From assembly GCA_963773835.1 (NCBI GenBank), contig CAVZCQ010000006.1, positions 69,109 to 133,108 on the forward strand: a stretch of DNA of 64,000 bases. Direction: 5' to 3'. Origin of the DNA: JOPF136 sp963773835 (GTDB lineage Bacteria > Acidobacteriota > Terriglobia > Acidiferrales > UBA7541). The notes beneath the pieces are model-generated. The model saw only the letters and a list, made by a program, of their open reading frames with translations, searched no databases and was not told the origin of the DNA. A program made the translations under genes and the position numbers. Positions 35,100-44,931 of the stretch are shown here, piece after piece (the stretch's first letter is position 1; the number at the start of each line of letters is the position of its first letter).

Positions 35100-37151
35100 A
35101 TGCGCTCCGCAGGTGAGTTCCTTCCTCCGCTGCCCTCGGCGGCGGACTTCGGCCGCGAGGTGTGTGGCGACCCCGCAGCGGCGGAAGCGCGGGAGTGGCT
35201 GGTGACCAACGGCCTGGGCGGATTCGCCTGCGGAACGCTCGCCGGCAACGTTACCCGGCGCTATCACGGACTGCTGATGGCTGCGCTGCATCCCCCCGTG
35301 GGCCGCACTCTGCTGGTCTCCAATCTGGACGGCACCGCCGAGTACGACGGCCAGCACTACCCGCTGACCACGCAGCGGTGGTGGAACGCGGGACACCCAT
35401 CGCTGGTGCCCGAAGGCGGCCACCGGCACATCGAACGCTTCCGGCTCGAGGGCTCGACACCGGTGTGGACCTACGCGCTGGCCGATGCCCAGCTCGAAAA
35501 GCGCGTGTGGATGCGCCAGAGCGAAAACACCACCTATGTCGCGTTCACCTTCGTTCGCGGCAGCGGGCCGCTGCGGCTGGCGCTCAAGGCCCTGGTGAAT
35601 TACCGCGACTATCACGCCGCCACCCACGCCGGCGACTGGTGGATGAACGTGGAGACGGTGCCGAATGGTCTGCGCGTCACCGCCTTTGACGGCGCGGTTC
35701 CCTTCTATCTGCTGAGCGCTGGGGCCGCGGCCGAGACCGCGCACGACTGGTACCACGACTTCGACCTTCCCGCCGAGCGCGAACGCGGCCTCGAAGACCA
35801 TGAGGACCACCTGCATGCGGGAACCTTTCGCGCCACGCTCGTCGCGGGCGATTCCATCGCCATCGTGCTGTCCACGCGCCCCGATCCCGAGATGGACCAC
35901 GCGCGCGCGTCAGCCGAACGGCTGGACGCCCAACGCACGCTGCTCTCCCAGTGGCGCGCCGCGGATACAAGCCTGGCGGACGAAGCCCCGGAATGGATCC
36001 GGCAACTCGTGCTGGCCGCGGACCAGTTCATCGCGCAGCGTCCCCTCACCGGCGATCCCGGCGCAAAAACCGTGATTGCGGGTTACCCCTGGTTCTGCGA
36101 CTGGGGGCGCGACACCATGATTTCGCTGCCCGGCCTGACGCTTTCCACCGGCCGGCCGGAAATCGCGCGCAATGTCCTGCACACGTATGCGCGCTTTGTG
36201 GATGGCGGCATGCTTCCCAACTGCTTCACCGATGCGGGCACGGCGCCAGAATACAACACCGTGGATGCGGCGCTGTGGTTCTTCGAGGCGGCGCGGCAGT
36301 ACTACGCCGCCGCAGCCGACAATGAATTCCTGGCTCATCTATTTCCCGTCCTGGAAGGCATTCTGGAGCATCACCAGCGCGGTACGCGGCACAACATCCA
36401 CGTGGACGATACCGATGGCCTGCTGTATGCCGGCGCGCCCGGCGTGCAGCTTACCTGGATGGACGCGCGCGTGGGCGACCGCGTGATCACCCCGCGCATG
36501 GGAAAGCCCGTCGAGATCAATGCCCTCTGGTACAACGCTCTGCTCACCATGGCGAGATTCGCCAAAAAGCTCAACAAACCAGCGGATCCATACACCGAAA
36601 TGGCCGCACGTGTGCGCGCGAGTTTCCCGCGGTTCTGGAACGCCACGCAAAGCTGCTGCTTCGACGTGCTCGACGGGCCGGCCGGAAACGAAGCCGCCAT
36701 TCGGCCCAATCAGATTTTTGCCGTGTCGTTGCCGGAGAGCCCGCTCCCGGCGCAACAGCAGGCGGCCGTGGTGGAAACGTGCGCGCGGCTCCTGCTCACT
36801 TCCTTCGGCCTGCGCAGCCTGGGGCCGTACGATTCGGCATATGCCGGACGGTACGAGGGTGGGCCGGCCGCGCGCGACTCCGTGTATCACCAGGGAACGG
36901 TGTGGGGCTGGCTGCTGGGTCCATTCGCTCTGGCCTGGATGCGGGTGCATGACGATCCGGCCGGAGCGCTCGCCCTGCTCGAACCCATGGCGCATCACCT
37001 CCAAGCCGGCTGCGTCGGCTCGGTGAACGAAATTTTCGACGGAGATCCGCCGTTCACCCCGCGCGGCTGCTTCGCCCAGGCCTGGAGCGTAGCGGAAGTG
37101 CTGCGCGCCTGGACGGAAATTTCCCGGGCTTTGCGCGCGCACCCCTCCTGA
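35100..37151 (+). CDS. Amylo-alpha-1,6-glucosidase / glycogen debranching-type enzyme (GH133-like)
   Basis: 683 residues. The N-terminal GDE-N domain starts with EWLVTNGLGGFACGTLAG and RRYHGLLMAA; the C-terminal (alpha/alpha)6 domain has YPWFCDWGRDTMISLPGL, NTVDAALWFFEAA and HQGTVWGWLLGPF. These are the conserved blocks of archaeal and bacterial debranching enzymes that remove 1,6-linked glucose branches from glycogen. No signal peptide, so cytoplasmic. The start at 35100 is five bases past the upstream stop, so the two genes form an operon. It ends 20 bases from the convergent efflux permease, with no clear terminator between. Confidence 0.9.
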   Translation: MRSAGEFLPPLPSAADFGREVCGDPAAAEAREWLVTNGLGGFACGTLAGNVTRRYHGLLMAALHPPVGRTLLVSNLDGTAEYDGQHYPLTTQRWWNAGHPSLVPEGGHRHIERFRLEGSTPVWTYALADAQLEKRVWMRQSENTTYVAFTFVRGSGPLRLALKALVNYRDYHAATHAGDWWMNVETVPNGLRVTAFDGAVPFYLLSAGAAAETAHDWYHDFDLPAERERGLEDHEDHLHAGTFRATLVAGDSIAIVLSTRPDPEMDHARASAERLDAQRTLLSQWRAADTSLADEAPEWIRQLVLAADQFIAQRPLTGDPGAKTVIAGYPWFCDWGRDTMISLPGLTLSTGRPEIARNVLHTYARFVDGGMLPNCFTDAGTAPEYNTVDAALWFFEAARQYYAAAADNEFLAHLFPVLEGILEHHQRGTRHNIHVDDTDGLLYAGAPGVQLTWMDARVGDRVITPRMGKPVEINALWYNALLTMARFAKKLNKPADPYTEMAARVRASFPRFWNATQSCCFDVLDGPAGNEAAIRPNQIFAVSLPESPLPAQQQAAVVETCARLLLTSFGLRSLGPYDSAYAGRYEGGPAARDSVYHQGTVWGWLLGPFALAWMRVHDDPAGALALLEPMAHHLQAGCVGSVNEIFDGDPPFTPRGCFAQAWSVAEVLRAWTEISRALRAHPS

Positions 37152-37170
37152 TAGGGACGGAAGGGCGAGA

Positions 37171-40100
37171 TTACACGGCACGCTGGCGAGGCTCGGTGAG
37201 CGAGTAGAAAACTGGGACCATCAGCAGCGTGATAAACGTGGAGAGCGAAAGCCCGCCAATCACAGCCAGCGCCAGCGGCTTCTGCAACTCCGCTCCCGAT
37301 CCGATGCCCAGCGCCAGCGGCAGGAGGCCGAACAGGGTGCACAGCGTGGTCATCAGGATGGGCCGCAGGCGGATGGTTCCCGCTTTAACCAGGGCCTCTT
37401 CGAGCGCCAGCCCGCCCTCTTCATGCAACTGGAGGACGTACTGCATCAGGATGATGCCGTTTTTCACAACCAGCCCGACCATCAGGATAATGCCCATGTA
37501 GGACGAGACGTTCAGTGCAGTCCGTGTGGCCCACAGCAGCAGGAACACACCGAGCAGCGAGAGCGGAGCGGCGGAAAGGATGAGAAACGCGGGCCGGAAG
37601 CGCCGGAACTGAACCACCAGCACAGTAAAGACCGCGGCGATGGCCAGCGCCAGCACGCCGAGCAAACTGTGGAACGCGGTCTGCTGGCTTTCGTACTGGC
37701 CGCCGAGTTCCCAGGTGACGCCAACAGGGAAATGTGTGGATTGCAAAACCTTGCGGACGTCGCCGACCACGCTGCCAAGGTCGCGGTTTTCCAGGCGCGC
37801 GGTGAGAGCAACCATCAATCGCTGGTTTTCGCGCAACAACTGGCTCTGGCTTTGCGCCATCTCGACAGTTGCGAGCGCGGTGAGCGGCACGATCTGGCGG
37901 GCCGGGGTAACGATGGGAAATTGCTCGATGTGGGTTTGGTTGTAACGGAATGCATCGGGGAAACGGACGCGGACATCCACGGTGCGGTCGCTCTGCCGAT
38001 AGGGGGTTGCCACGGCCCCGAGCAGTCCCGCCTGCGCCTGCTGGGAGACCTGCTCAACGGTCATTCCGAGCCGTCCTGCGGCCACCGGATCCACGTGAAT
38101 CACGATTTCCGGGTTGCCTTTCTGGATGCCTTTGTAATCCACGAGGCCGGGGATTTTCACGAGCCGGGGCTCGAGTTCGTTCGCCACGCGTTCGAGATCG
38201 CCGGGACTGTTGCCGAACAGTTTGACTTCCACCGGCTCCGGCGAACCTTCCAGGTCGCCCAGCATATCCTGCAGAATCTGGACGAATTCCACGTCGATTC
38301 CCGGGATACTGGCTTTGATCTGGCGGCGCAGTCCGCTGATGATGTCGTCGATGGCCGGGCGCGAGCTGCGCGGCTTCAATTTGACCAGGATGTCGCCTTT
38401 GTTCTGCTGGGTGGCGTAGAGGCCCATTTCGGCGCCGGTGCGGCGGGAGAACGCGGCGACGCCGGCCGTCTTCGCCACCATCGCCTCGATCTCGCGCACC
38501 AGCCGGTCCGTTTCGGAGAGCGAGGTGCCGGGCGCTGTGAGGTAGTCGATGACGAAGCCGCCTTCATCCATTTCCGGCAGGAATCCATTCTCCAGCCTCG
38601 TATAAAGGAATACACAGGCCACAAGCACTCCCGCCGCCACTCCTGCCAGCAGCCAGCCGCGTGCCAGGGACCAGCGCAGCGCGCGCTCGTACACCCGGTT
38701 CAGCGGCGCGATGAAGGAGGCCGATTCGTGGCGGTAACTCTTCGCCGAGAGGAACCGCTCGGAAAGCAGCGGAATCAGCGTAACCGCAAAGACGAGCGAG
38801 AGCAGGACCGAGCTGATGAGGGTGAGGCTGAGGGCAGAGAAAAAATCTCCGACCACTCCGGTGAGCAATCCGAGCGGGAGGAAGACGACCACGGTGGTCA
38901 GCGTAGAGCCGAGCACAGGACCGAACAATTCCTGGGTGCCGAGCTCCGCGGCACTCGCAGGCATCCCGCCCAGACCCAGGTGGCGGTAAATATTTTCCAG
39001 GATGACCACGGCGTCGTCGATGATCAGTCCGATGGAGATGGCCAGACCGCCGAGAGACATCAGATTGAGCGTGCCGCCAAACAGGTACACGAAGAAGAAG
39101 GTGCTGACCACAGTCACCGGCAGAGAGATGGAGGCCACCAGTGTGGTTTTCACCTCGCGCAGGAATACGAAGAGGATCAGCACGGCCAGCAGCGCCCCGA
39201 TCAGAATGGCATCGCGAACGCTGCCCATCGCCTCTTCGACGAACGCCGCGAGGTCGTAAACGATGCTCAGGCGCAGCGTGGAGGGAATCGCCGATCCAGG
39301 GTTGATGGCCATCTGGCGCACCTGGCTGGCAATATCCAGGATGTTGCCGCCGATCTGCCGGGCGATGTTGATGAGCGCGGCGGGACGCCCGTTTCCGGTG
39401 ACGAGGATGCGCCGGTCCAGCGTCCCTTCGCGCACCTCGGCGAGATCGCGGAGACGCACGGGCACGCCGTTCTCCACGGCGACCACCGTGTCACGGATCT
39501 GGTCCAGGCTGGTGAACAGCCCGGAAGTCACCACCAGGTACTGCGAGTAGTCTTTGTCCAGCCGCCCCACGGCAGTTACGGCATTGGTGGCGCGCAGGCG
39601 TTCGGCAATGTCGGTGAGGGCTAGTCGGTGAGCCAGCGCACGCTGTGGATCAACGATCACGGAGATTTCGCGCGTGTCGGTGGTCTGCACCTCGACGCGG
39701 CTGACGCCGGGAACGCGCGTGAACATCGGACGCAGGTTGTAGTAGGCGTAGTCCCGCAGATCCGCTCCGGGGGCGTTGCCGGAAAGGATCAGGCTGAGAA
39801 TAGGAAAAACAGCGGGCGTGACCCGCTCGACCTGGATCTCCGTCTCCGGAGGCATCCCGCTGCGAACTTCGCTGACGCGCGCCTGGACGAGTTGCAGGGC
39901 GTATTGCATGTCCATCTGCGGGCTGAAGAGGACGGAGATCTCACTGGCCCCGCGAATGGTGGAGGAACGCACGCGGCGCACGCCAAGCACCGTGCTGACG
40001 GATTCCTCGATGGGCCGCGTGACGCCGAGCAGCACGTTTTCCTGCGGGTCGTCTCCTGCATGCACCAGGATCAGGATGCGTGGGAAGGTCAGCTCGGGAT

Positions 40101-40209
40101 AAATGTTGCTGGGCAGGAAGAACATCGCCACGGCGCCGGCGACCACCAGAAAGGCGCTCAAAAGCCAGACGGCGCGGCTGTTTTCTCGTACGAAGCGGAC
40201 GATATTCAT
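37171..40209 (-). CDS. RND multidrug efflux permease (AcrB/HAE-1-like)
   Basis: 1,012 residues. N-terminal helix after MNIVRFVRENSRAVWLLSAF, periplasmic porter loops with FPSNIYPEL-type strands, and a central helix IGLIIDDAVVILENIYRHL carrying the Asp-Asp pair of the proton relay. The partner Lys is in VGLVVKNGIILMQYV. These residues fit proton-driven drug or lipid exporters rather than the heavy-metal (CzcA/CusA) motif. It sits in the inner membrane and takes substrate from the periplasm or bilayer. Its start overlaps the adaptor stop (ATGA), and it is the last gene of a three-gene operon encoding the full tripartite pump. Substrate unknown; no local regulator was seen. Confidence 0.92.
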   Translation of the reverse strand: MNIVRFVRENSRAVWLLSAFLVVAGAVAMFFLPSNIYPELTFPRILILVHAGDDPQENVLLGVTRPIEESVSTVLGVRRVRSSTIRGASEISVLFSPQMDMQYALQLVQARVSEVRSGMPPETEIQVERVTPAVFPILSLILSGNAPGADLRDYAYYNLRPMFTRVPGVSRVEVQTTDTREISVIVDPQRALAHRLALTDIAERLRATNAVTAVGRLDKDYSQYLVVTSGLFTSLDQIRDTVVAVENGVPVRLRDLAEVREGTLDRRILVTGNGRPAALINIARQIGGNILDIASQVRQMAINPGSAIPSTLRLSIVYDLAAFVEEAMGSVRDAILIGALLAVLILFVFLREVKTTLVASISLPVTVVSTFFFVYLFGGTLNLMSLGGLAISIGLIIDDAVVILENIYRHLGLGGMPASAAELGTQELFGPVLGSTLTTVVVFLPLGLLTGVVGDFFSALSLTLISSVLLSLVFAVTLIPLLSERFLSAKSYRHESASFIAPLNRVYERALRWSLARGWLLAGVAAGVLVACVFLYTRLENGFLPEMDEGGFVIDYLTAPGTSLSETDRLVREIEAMVAKTAGVAAFSRRTGAEMGLYATQQNKGDILVKLKPRSSRPAIDDIISGLRRQIKASIPGIDVEFVQILQDMLGDLEGSPEPVEVKLFGNSPGDLERVANELEPRLVKIPGLVDYKGIQKGNPEIVIHVDPVAAGRLGMTVEQVSQQAQAGLLGAVATPYRQSDRTVDVRVRFPDAFRYNQTHIEQFPIVTPARQIVPLTALATVEMAQSQSQLLRENQRLMVALTARLENRDLGSVVGDVRKVLQSTHFPVGVTWELGGQYESQQTAFHSLLGVLALAIAAVFTVLVVQFRRFRPAFLILSAAPLSLLGVFLLLWATRTALNVSSYMGIILMVGLVVKNGIILMQYVLQLHEEGGLALEEALVKAGTIRLRPILMTTLCTLFGLLPLALGIGSGAELQKPLALAVIGGLSLSTFITLLMVPVFYSLTEPRQRAV

Positions 40210-41372
40210 GGACCAGTTTTGATTTTGATGTGCGCGCCATCAGGCAGTCCGTAGCCCCCGGCGTGGACGACGATGTCACCCGGTTGGACGGCGCCCATCA
40301 CTTCCACCCGGTCTCCCTCCTGGATGCCGCGCGTGACCGGGACGGCCGACACGGTATCGCCCTTCACCTTGTAAACCAGCGTGTTGCCTTCTTCGTTCCG
40401 GTAAACTGCGTTCTGCGGGACCACCAGCGCATTCTCATGCGTTTCGACAGGTAATTCGACGGTGAGATACATTCCATAGCGCAGGCGCGCGCCGGGATTC
40501 GGCAGCTCGATGCGCACCAGTCCCATGTTAGTGGCGGCATCCACAGCGGGCGAAACGGCCACCACCCGCCCTTCCCATTTGGCCCCGGGGATGGCGCCGC
40601 TGGTGACTTCCATTTTCTGGCCCACCCGGATACGGCCCAGGTACTCAGCGGGAACGTTTCCGAACAGCTCGACGGAGGAAAGGTTGGCCACCTGAAAAAT
40701 GGGCTGGGCGGCGGTCCCGTCCACGGCCTCACCGGCGCTCTGCAGGCGTTTCACGACTGTGCCGGCGAGCGGAGAGCGGACCTCTGTGCGGGCGAGTTGC
40801 AGCCGCGCCAGCGCCACCGCGGCTTCCGCCTGGCGCACGGCGGCTTCGCCCACCTTTTCCTGCGTGCGCGCGTCTTCCAAATCTTTGCGCGCAGAGATGC
40901 CGCGGTCGAAGAGGGTTTCTTCCCGCTGGCGCGCCAGGCGCGCATTGGCGAGCTGCGCGGTGGCCAGTTGTTGGGCGGCTTCGGCCTGCTGGAGCTGGTC
41001 GCGGTAGGGTTTATCTTCGATCTTCGCGAGTACCTGGTCTTTTTTGACGGCGTCGCCTTCCGCGACGAGCATCTGCGAGATACGGCCGGCAACGAGCGAG
41101 GTGACGCGGACGTCCTGATTCGGGCGGGCATTGATGGTGCCGCTGACGGAGAGCGGCAGGGAGATGGTGCCGCGCTCGACTTTGACGACGGTGACTTCGG
41201 CAACGACGGTGGTCTTCGTCTCGTCCTGCTGATCCGATGCGGAGCCGCGCGAGCATCCCGCCACGGCGGCGAGAGACATGGCTGCGAGCGCGGCACCCCA
41301 GCCGCGCGCGCGGGAGCAGCGGCCGGGGATGAATCGCTTTCCGAAGCGGCCTCGGATCATTGGTCTCGGCAT
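40206..41372 (-). CDS. RND efflux periplasmic adaptor (membrane fusion) lipoprotein
   Basis: 388 residues from ATG 41372. Longer starts (to 41606) are rejected because they would bury the signal peptide and overlap 230 bases of the upstream gene. N-terminal basic region, then LAAMSLAAVAGC, a lipobox with Cys about 40. Barrel-sandwich and hairpin: VTVVKVERGTISLPLSVSG, VTSLVAGRISQMLVAEGD, a coiled-coil hairpin rich in Gln/Ala/Arg, then SPLAGTVVKRLQSAGE, and the membrane-proximal domain with VEVMGAVQPGDIVVHAG. It bridges the permease and outer-membrane channel. The ATG shares a base with the outer-membrane gene's stop (TAATG), so translation is coupled. Confidence 0.9.
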   Translation of the reverse strand: MPRPMIRGRFGKRFIPGRCSRARGWGAALAAMSLAAVAGCSRGSASDQQDETKTTVVAEVTVVKVERGTISLPLSVSGTINARPNQDVRVTSLVAGRISQMLVAEGDAVKKDQVLAKIEDKPYRDQLQQAEAAQQLATAQLANARLARQREETLFDRGISARKDLEDARTQEKVGEAAVRQAEAAVALARLQLARTEVRSPLAGTVVKRLQSAGEAVDGTAAQPIFQVANLSSVELFGNVPAEYLGRIRVGQKMEVTSGAIPGAKWEGRVVAVSPAVDAATNMGLVRIELPNPGARLRYGMYLTVELPVETHENALVVPQNAVYRNEEGNTLVYKVKGDTVSAVPVTRGIQEGDRVEVMGAVQPGDIVVHAGGYGLPDGAHIKIKTGP

Positions 41373-42607
41373 TAATCCAGCCTCGTTCCCGTAATCTCCT
41401 CGAGCGCAGCGAACGCGGCGTGCATGGCTGCGAGGCTGGCGAGGTAGTTCATCTCGATCTGCTGGACGCTGCGTTGCGCGTCGAGTACGGTCAGCAAATT
41501 CGTCTTCCCGGCACGGTAGCTCTCCTCGGCCTGCTGCTCCACCTTCGCGGCCGCGGGCCGCAGAGCGGTGCGATAGAGGTCCACTTCGGCGCGCCGGGCG
41601 TCCCACTCATAGTATGCGGCCTCGACGCTTCCGGCCATGGCGCGGCGCACAGCCGCCGTCTCGGCTTCCAGAAAGCGCTGCTGGGCCGACGACTGCGCCA
41701 GCTCGCCCTGGTTGCGCGAGAAGATCGGCAGGTTCAACCCGAACTGGCCGCGCGCCCCGACTCGATAATCGTGCGGAGCATTCAGGTCCAGGCCGGCGCC
41801 GAGATCCAGATCGGGCACGCGCTGCGCACGCAGCAGGTTGGAATGGCTCATCTCCACGCGGAGTTCCTGCTGGAGATGCGCAAGCTCAGGGTTGGATTGA
41901 TAGGCATCGGCGAGCAGTTCCGGAAGTCCCGGCGCAATGGCCGCCTCTTCGAAAGACGTGGCGGGCCGCCAGACCGTCTCCGGCGGCTCGTTGAGCAGGG
42001 CGCTCAACCGGCCGTTCGAGACGCGCTCCTGCTGGCGGGCGACGCGCAGGTCCACCTCTGCTCGCGCCACCTCGAGCTGGGCCTGGTTCACTTCGAGCTG
42101 CGACACGTCGCCTGCGGCGTAACGTTGCTGCGCGATTTCGTGCAGGCGCTGGACGAGCGAGAGGATACCGGCGAGGCGCGCGCTTTCCGCGCGTGCCTGG
42201 GCCACCGCGAAGTAGGCCTGGCGGACCAGGCGGCGCACCTGGCGCTCGAGAGTTGCAATCTCCACGTCCGTGAGCGCTTGTTGCTGCTGGGCCAACACCA
42301 CCCGGTGGCCGCGCTTTCCGCCCAGCTCGAGCGGTTGAGTGATGACAAAGCCTTCGTGCGGGGCGTCGCGGCTCGCGGAGAAGGTGAAGTTGGGATTGGG
42401 AATCTCGCGCGCCGTTTGAATTCCGGCAAGAGCAAAGGCCCGCCGCTGGCGCGCAGCCAGCAGTTCCAGGTTCTGGCGCGAGGCCAGCTCCAAGGCCTGT
42501 TGCAAAGTGACGGAGCGTGCCGGGGGCGCGGCGGGCGGCTGCGTCTGAGGATTGGCCGCGGGCGACGCACAAATCACCGCAAGCACAGAAATAACCAGCA
42601 ATCTCAA
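41372..42607 (-). CDS. TolC/CzcC-like outer-membrane efflux channel
   Basis: 411 residues beginning at a TTG (MRLLVISVLAVICASP, signal peptide). Two repeated helical-hairpin halves: VTLQQALELASRQNLELLAARQ...REIPNPNF, then VRQAYFAVAQARAES and YAAGDVSQLEVNQAQLEVARAE; second half YQSNPELAHLQQELRVEMS, then YEWDARRAEVDLYRTALRPAA and YRAGKTNLLTVLDAQRSV. These are standard outer-membrane efflux protein blocks; the trimer would form the channel through the outer membrane. It is the first gene of the efflux operon, about 120 bases after the peroxiredoxin gene, so a separate promoter is possible. Confidence 0.9.
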   Translation of the reverse strand: MRLLVISVLAVICASPAANPQTQPPAAPPARSVTLQQALELASRQNLELLAARQRRAFALAGIQTAREIPNPNFTFSASRDAPHEGFVITQPLELGGKRGHRVVLAQQQQALTDVEIATLERQVRRLVRQAYFAVAQARAESARLAGILSLVQRLHEIAQQRYAAGDVSQLEVNQAQLEVARAEVDLRVARQQERVSNGRLSALLNEPPETVWRPATSFEEAAIAPGLPELLADAYQSNPELAHLQQELRVEMSHSNLLRAQRVPDLDLGAGLDLNAPHDYRVGARGQFGLNLPIFSRNQGELAQSSAQQRFLEAETAAVRRAMAGSVEAAYYEWDARRAEVDLYRTALRPAAAKVEQQAEESYRAGKTNLLTVLDAQRSVQQIEMNYLASLAAMHAAFAALEEITGTRLD

Positions 42608-42726
42608 ATTGCCCCCCGACCCCGCTGCTCGCGCAACTCAGGGAACATAAAGACTCCGGCGAGTGTTGTCAATCAAGGCGCGATACATCGGCCGGCTGAC
42701 CTATGGCCTGGAGGACGATACCGCTC

Positions 42727-43323
42727 CTAATCCTGTTCACCGAGGGTTTGGACGTACGATTTGCCGTACGGATAGAAGAGTTCCTTGCGGCCTTGCTGCC
42801 ACGCCGCTTTGAGTTCCGGAGTTGTGATGTCCCAGTCCGGCCGGCATTTTGTGGTAACGGCACGCAGGTCCTGGCGGAGTTCCTCCACAGTGGGCCGGCC
42901 GAAGAACCAGTAGCCGTTGTAAATCTTATGAATGACGAGACCGGGCTCGAGAACAATCGTGTGGGGGATCATGGGTTTGTGGACTGGATCCGTGTATTCG
43001 GCGATGTCGAGATCTTTCTGGACGATACGCCCCGGGTCGGAGAGGAACGGCCAATGGGCGCCGACTCCGCTGCGATATTCATTCGTCTCGGTAAGATTGT
43101 CCGTGCTGATCGTAACCAGCCGGCAATAGGCAACCTCAAGTTCACGATGGAGTTGAACCAGCCCTTCCGCCTGCCGGCGGTCCTTGGGACAGAAACCTCC
43201 GCGGCCGAGGACGAGAACCATGGGGTCGGCGCCTTGCAGTTCAGAGAGCTTCCGGCGCTTCGCAGTGTGATCGGAAAGCTCGTAGTTGGGGAAGACAGCT
43301 CCTGGAACTATGTCAGGTCGCAT
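42727..43323 (-). CDS. Peroxiredoxin-family protein (AhpC/TSA-like thioredoxin fold)
   Basis: 198 residues. PGAVFPNYELSDHTAKRRKLSEL is the usual opening of the AhpC/TSA fold; the active-site loop is GRGGFCPKDRRQ, with the peroxidatic Cys at about 45 and the Arg that normally activates it. Further on, DPGRIVQKDLDIAEYTD and PHTIVLEPGLVIHKIYNGYW. A thiol peroxidase role against hydrogen or organic peroxides is likely, in the cytoplasm since no signal peptide is seen. A CxxC is absent, so recycling would use another Cys or an external thiol. It follows the alcohol dehydrogenase by 32 bases on the same strand, probably one transcript. Confidence 0.75.
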   Translation of the reverse strand: MRPDIVPGAVFPNYELSDHTAKRRKLSELQGADPMVLVLGRGGFCPKDRRQAEGLVQLHRELEVAYCRLVTISTDNLTETNEYRSGVGAHWPFLSDPGRIVQKDLDIAEYTDPVHKPMIPHTIVLEPGLVIHKIYNGYWFFGRPTVEELRQDLRAVTTKCRPDWDITTPELKAAWQQGRKELFYPYGKSYVQTLGEQD

Positions 43324-43355
43324 ATAAAAACCCCCAGAAACAGGTCATTTCCCCT

Positions 43356-44390
43356 TCACATCGTCAGGACAACGCGGAACTGTGCCTTGCCGCTCATCAT
43401 GCGCGCATAAGCCTCGGCCGCTTTTTCGAGCGGATAGGCTTCAATCATGGGACGCACGCCGGTCAGTTCGGCGAATCGCAGCGTGTCCTCAGCATCGGTT
43501 GGTGTCCCCACCGCCGAGCCTTGGATGGCACGCTCGCCGCTAATGAGCTGTAACGGTGTGACCGCAATCGCGTCAGGTGCTATCCCTACGACGACGAACC
43601 TCCCAGTCGGCGCCAGGCCGTCGATCAACTCAGACATCGCTTTCGAGCTTGGAGCTGTCGCCAGAATTGTTCGTGCGCCGCCCAGCTTCTGCAATTCCTC
43701 TGCTGCGTTGGTCGCTGTGCTGTCGATGTACACGCTGGCTCCGAGCTTCTTGGCAAGCACAGAATTTTCAGGTCCGCGGCCGATCGCCGCCACTCTGTAA
43801 CCGAACTTGTTCGCAAATTGAATCCCGAGGTGACCAAGACCCCCGATACCCTGCACCGCAACCAAATCGCCGGGCAACGCACCGCTGTGTCGCAAGCCGT
43901 TAAAGGTGGTAACTCCAGCGCACAGCAGCGGGCCCGCTTCGGCATCGCTAAGTGTGTCCGGGATGGCCGCCAATGCTTCGACGGGAGCGATCATGTATTG
44001 CTGATATCCTCCGTCGTAGCTGATGCCTGCAACTTTGAGGTTGCGGCAGTAAAGAAAGTGTCCACGACGGCATTCGGGACACGTGTTGTCCTGCCCGCCA
44101 TACCAGCCGACGCCGACGCGCTGTCCTTTCTTCCATCCGATGACCCCGGCACCCAATTCATCGATGATGCCTGCAACCTCGTGTCCAGGAACCCGTGGAT
44201 ATTGAATTCCCGGCCAGAGGCCTTCTTTCACAAACACGTCGCTGTGGCAAACACCACACGCCTGCACCTTGATGCGCACGTGTCCTGCATCGGGCTTGGG
44301 AATCTCACGCTCGACGATCTGGAAATCACCCCCCGCCTTAGCAAGTTGCGCTACCTTCATTGGTGCCACTGCGACTTTCGTCGTCGCCAT
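43356..44390 (-). CDS. Zinc-dependent alcohol dehydrogenase
   Basis: 344 residues from ATG 44390, preceded by a perfect AGGAGG. GroES-like domain: ACGVCHSDVF (catalytic zinc Cys) and YPRVPGHEVAGI (His); structural zinc lobe NTCPECRRGHFLYC, with three Cys and an Asp where the fourth often is. Rossmann domain: VAVQGIGGLGHLGIQFANKFGYRV, so NAD(P)-dependent. Closest in style to AdhA/YahK-type medium-chain dehydrogenases acting on primary alcohols or aldehydes. Grouped on one strand with RidA and SDR genes upstream and a peroxiredoxin downstream, which suggests an aldehyde or reactive-metabolite detoxification unit; that part is inference. Confidence 0.9.
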   Translation of the reverse strand: MATTKVAVAPMKVAQLAKAGGDFQIVEREIPKPDAGHVRIKVQACGVCHSDVFVKEGLWPGIQYPRVPGHEVAGIIDELGAGVIGWKKGQRVGVGWYGGQDNTCPECRRGHFLYCRNLKVAGISYDGGYQQYMIAPVEALAAIPDTLSDAEAGPLLCAGVTTFNGLRHSGALPGDLVAVQGIGGLGHLGIQFANKFGYRVAAIGRGPENSVLAKKLGASVYIDSTATNAAEELQKLGGARTILATAPSSKAMSELIDGLAPTGRFVVVGIAPDAIAVTPLQLISGERAIQGSAVGTPTDAEDTLRFAELTGVRPMIEAYPLEKAAEAYARMMSGKAQFRVVLTM

Positions 44391-44442
44391 AAGTCCTCCT
44401 ATCAATTTTCACGCTGACTTTCGCGCTGCGTCGTAGCCTCTT

Positions 44443-44931
44443 TTACCCCGCCACTTCGAAAATGACTTCCAGCTCGACAGGGGTGCCGAGCGGAAGGCTT
44501 GCGACGCCATACACCAGGCGGCAAGGGTTCTTTTCTTTTCCGAAGACGTCTTGCAGCAGCTCCGAAGCTGCGTCAGCGACCTTCGGCTGGTCGCGGACAT
44601 CTCCCGAAGTGGCCACCGACACGCCCAGCCGGACGATCCGCGTCACTTTGTCGAGAGATCCCAAATGCTGCCGCGCGACAGCGAGGACGTTGAGCGCTGC
44701 CAGCCGAGCCGCCATGCGCCCCGCTTCCACATCCAGCTCCGCCCCGACGCGCCCGATGAATTTCGGCGCTCGGCTCTCCGTGGGAAGCATTCCGATAAGA
44801 AAAAGTAGATTGCCCGTCTGCACCGCTTCCACATAGGTGCCGAACGGCTCGGGCGGCGCCGGAAGCTGGATACCAAGTTCCTTCAAGCGCTGCTCGGCGC
44901 TGGCAGGCTGCGAGCTTTCGCGTGCTACCAT
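44443..44931 (-). CDS. RidA/YjgF-family protein
   Basis: 162 residues. RLKELGIQLPAPPEPFGTYVEAVQTGNLLFLIGMLP, then GRVGAELDVEAGRMAARLAALNVLAVA, and the C-terminal signature CRLVYGVASLPLGTPVELEV, with the Arg that binds substrate carboxylates in RidA enamine/imine deaminases. Cytoplasmic, probably a trimer. The subgroup with this GVASLPLG ending is widespread and mostly uncharacterised, so the deaminase role is not certain. It overlaps the SDR gene by seven bases (ATGGTAG), so the two are coupled. Confidence 0.85.
   Translation of the reverse strand: MVARESSQPASAEQRLKELGIQLPAPPEPFGTYVEAVQTGNLLFLIGMLPTESRAPKFIGRVGAELDVEAGRMAARLAALNVLAVARQHLGSLDKVTRIVRLGVSVATSGDVRDQPKVADAASELLQDVFGKEKNPCRLVYGVASLPLGTPVELEVIFEVAG

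Noticed and set aside
41373..41606. N-terminal extension of the efflux adaptor
   Set aside because: It is an Arg-rich shadow of the upstream channel gene; ATG 41372 gives a normal lipoprotein signal and a one-base coupled overlap.
37171..42607. Heavy-metal (Czc/Cus) efflux system
   Set aside because: The permease has the Asp-Asp/Lys proton-relay pattern of HAE-type pumps and lacks the metal-pump version of that helix; only the channel protein resembles CzcC.
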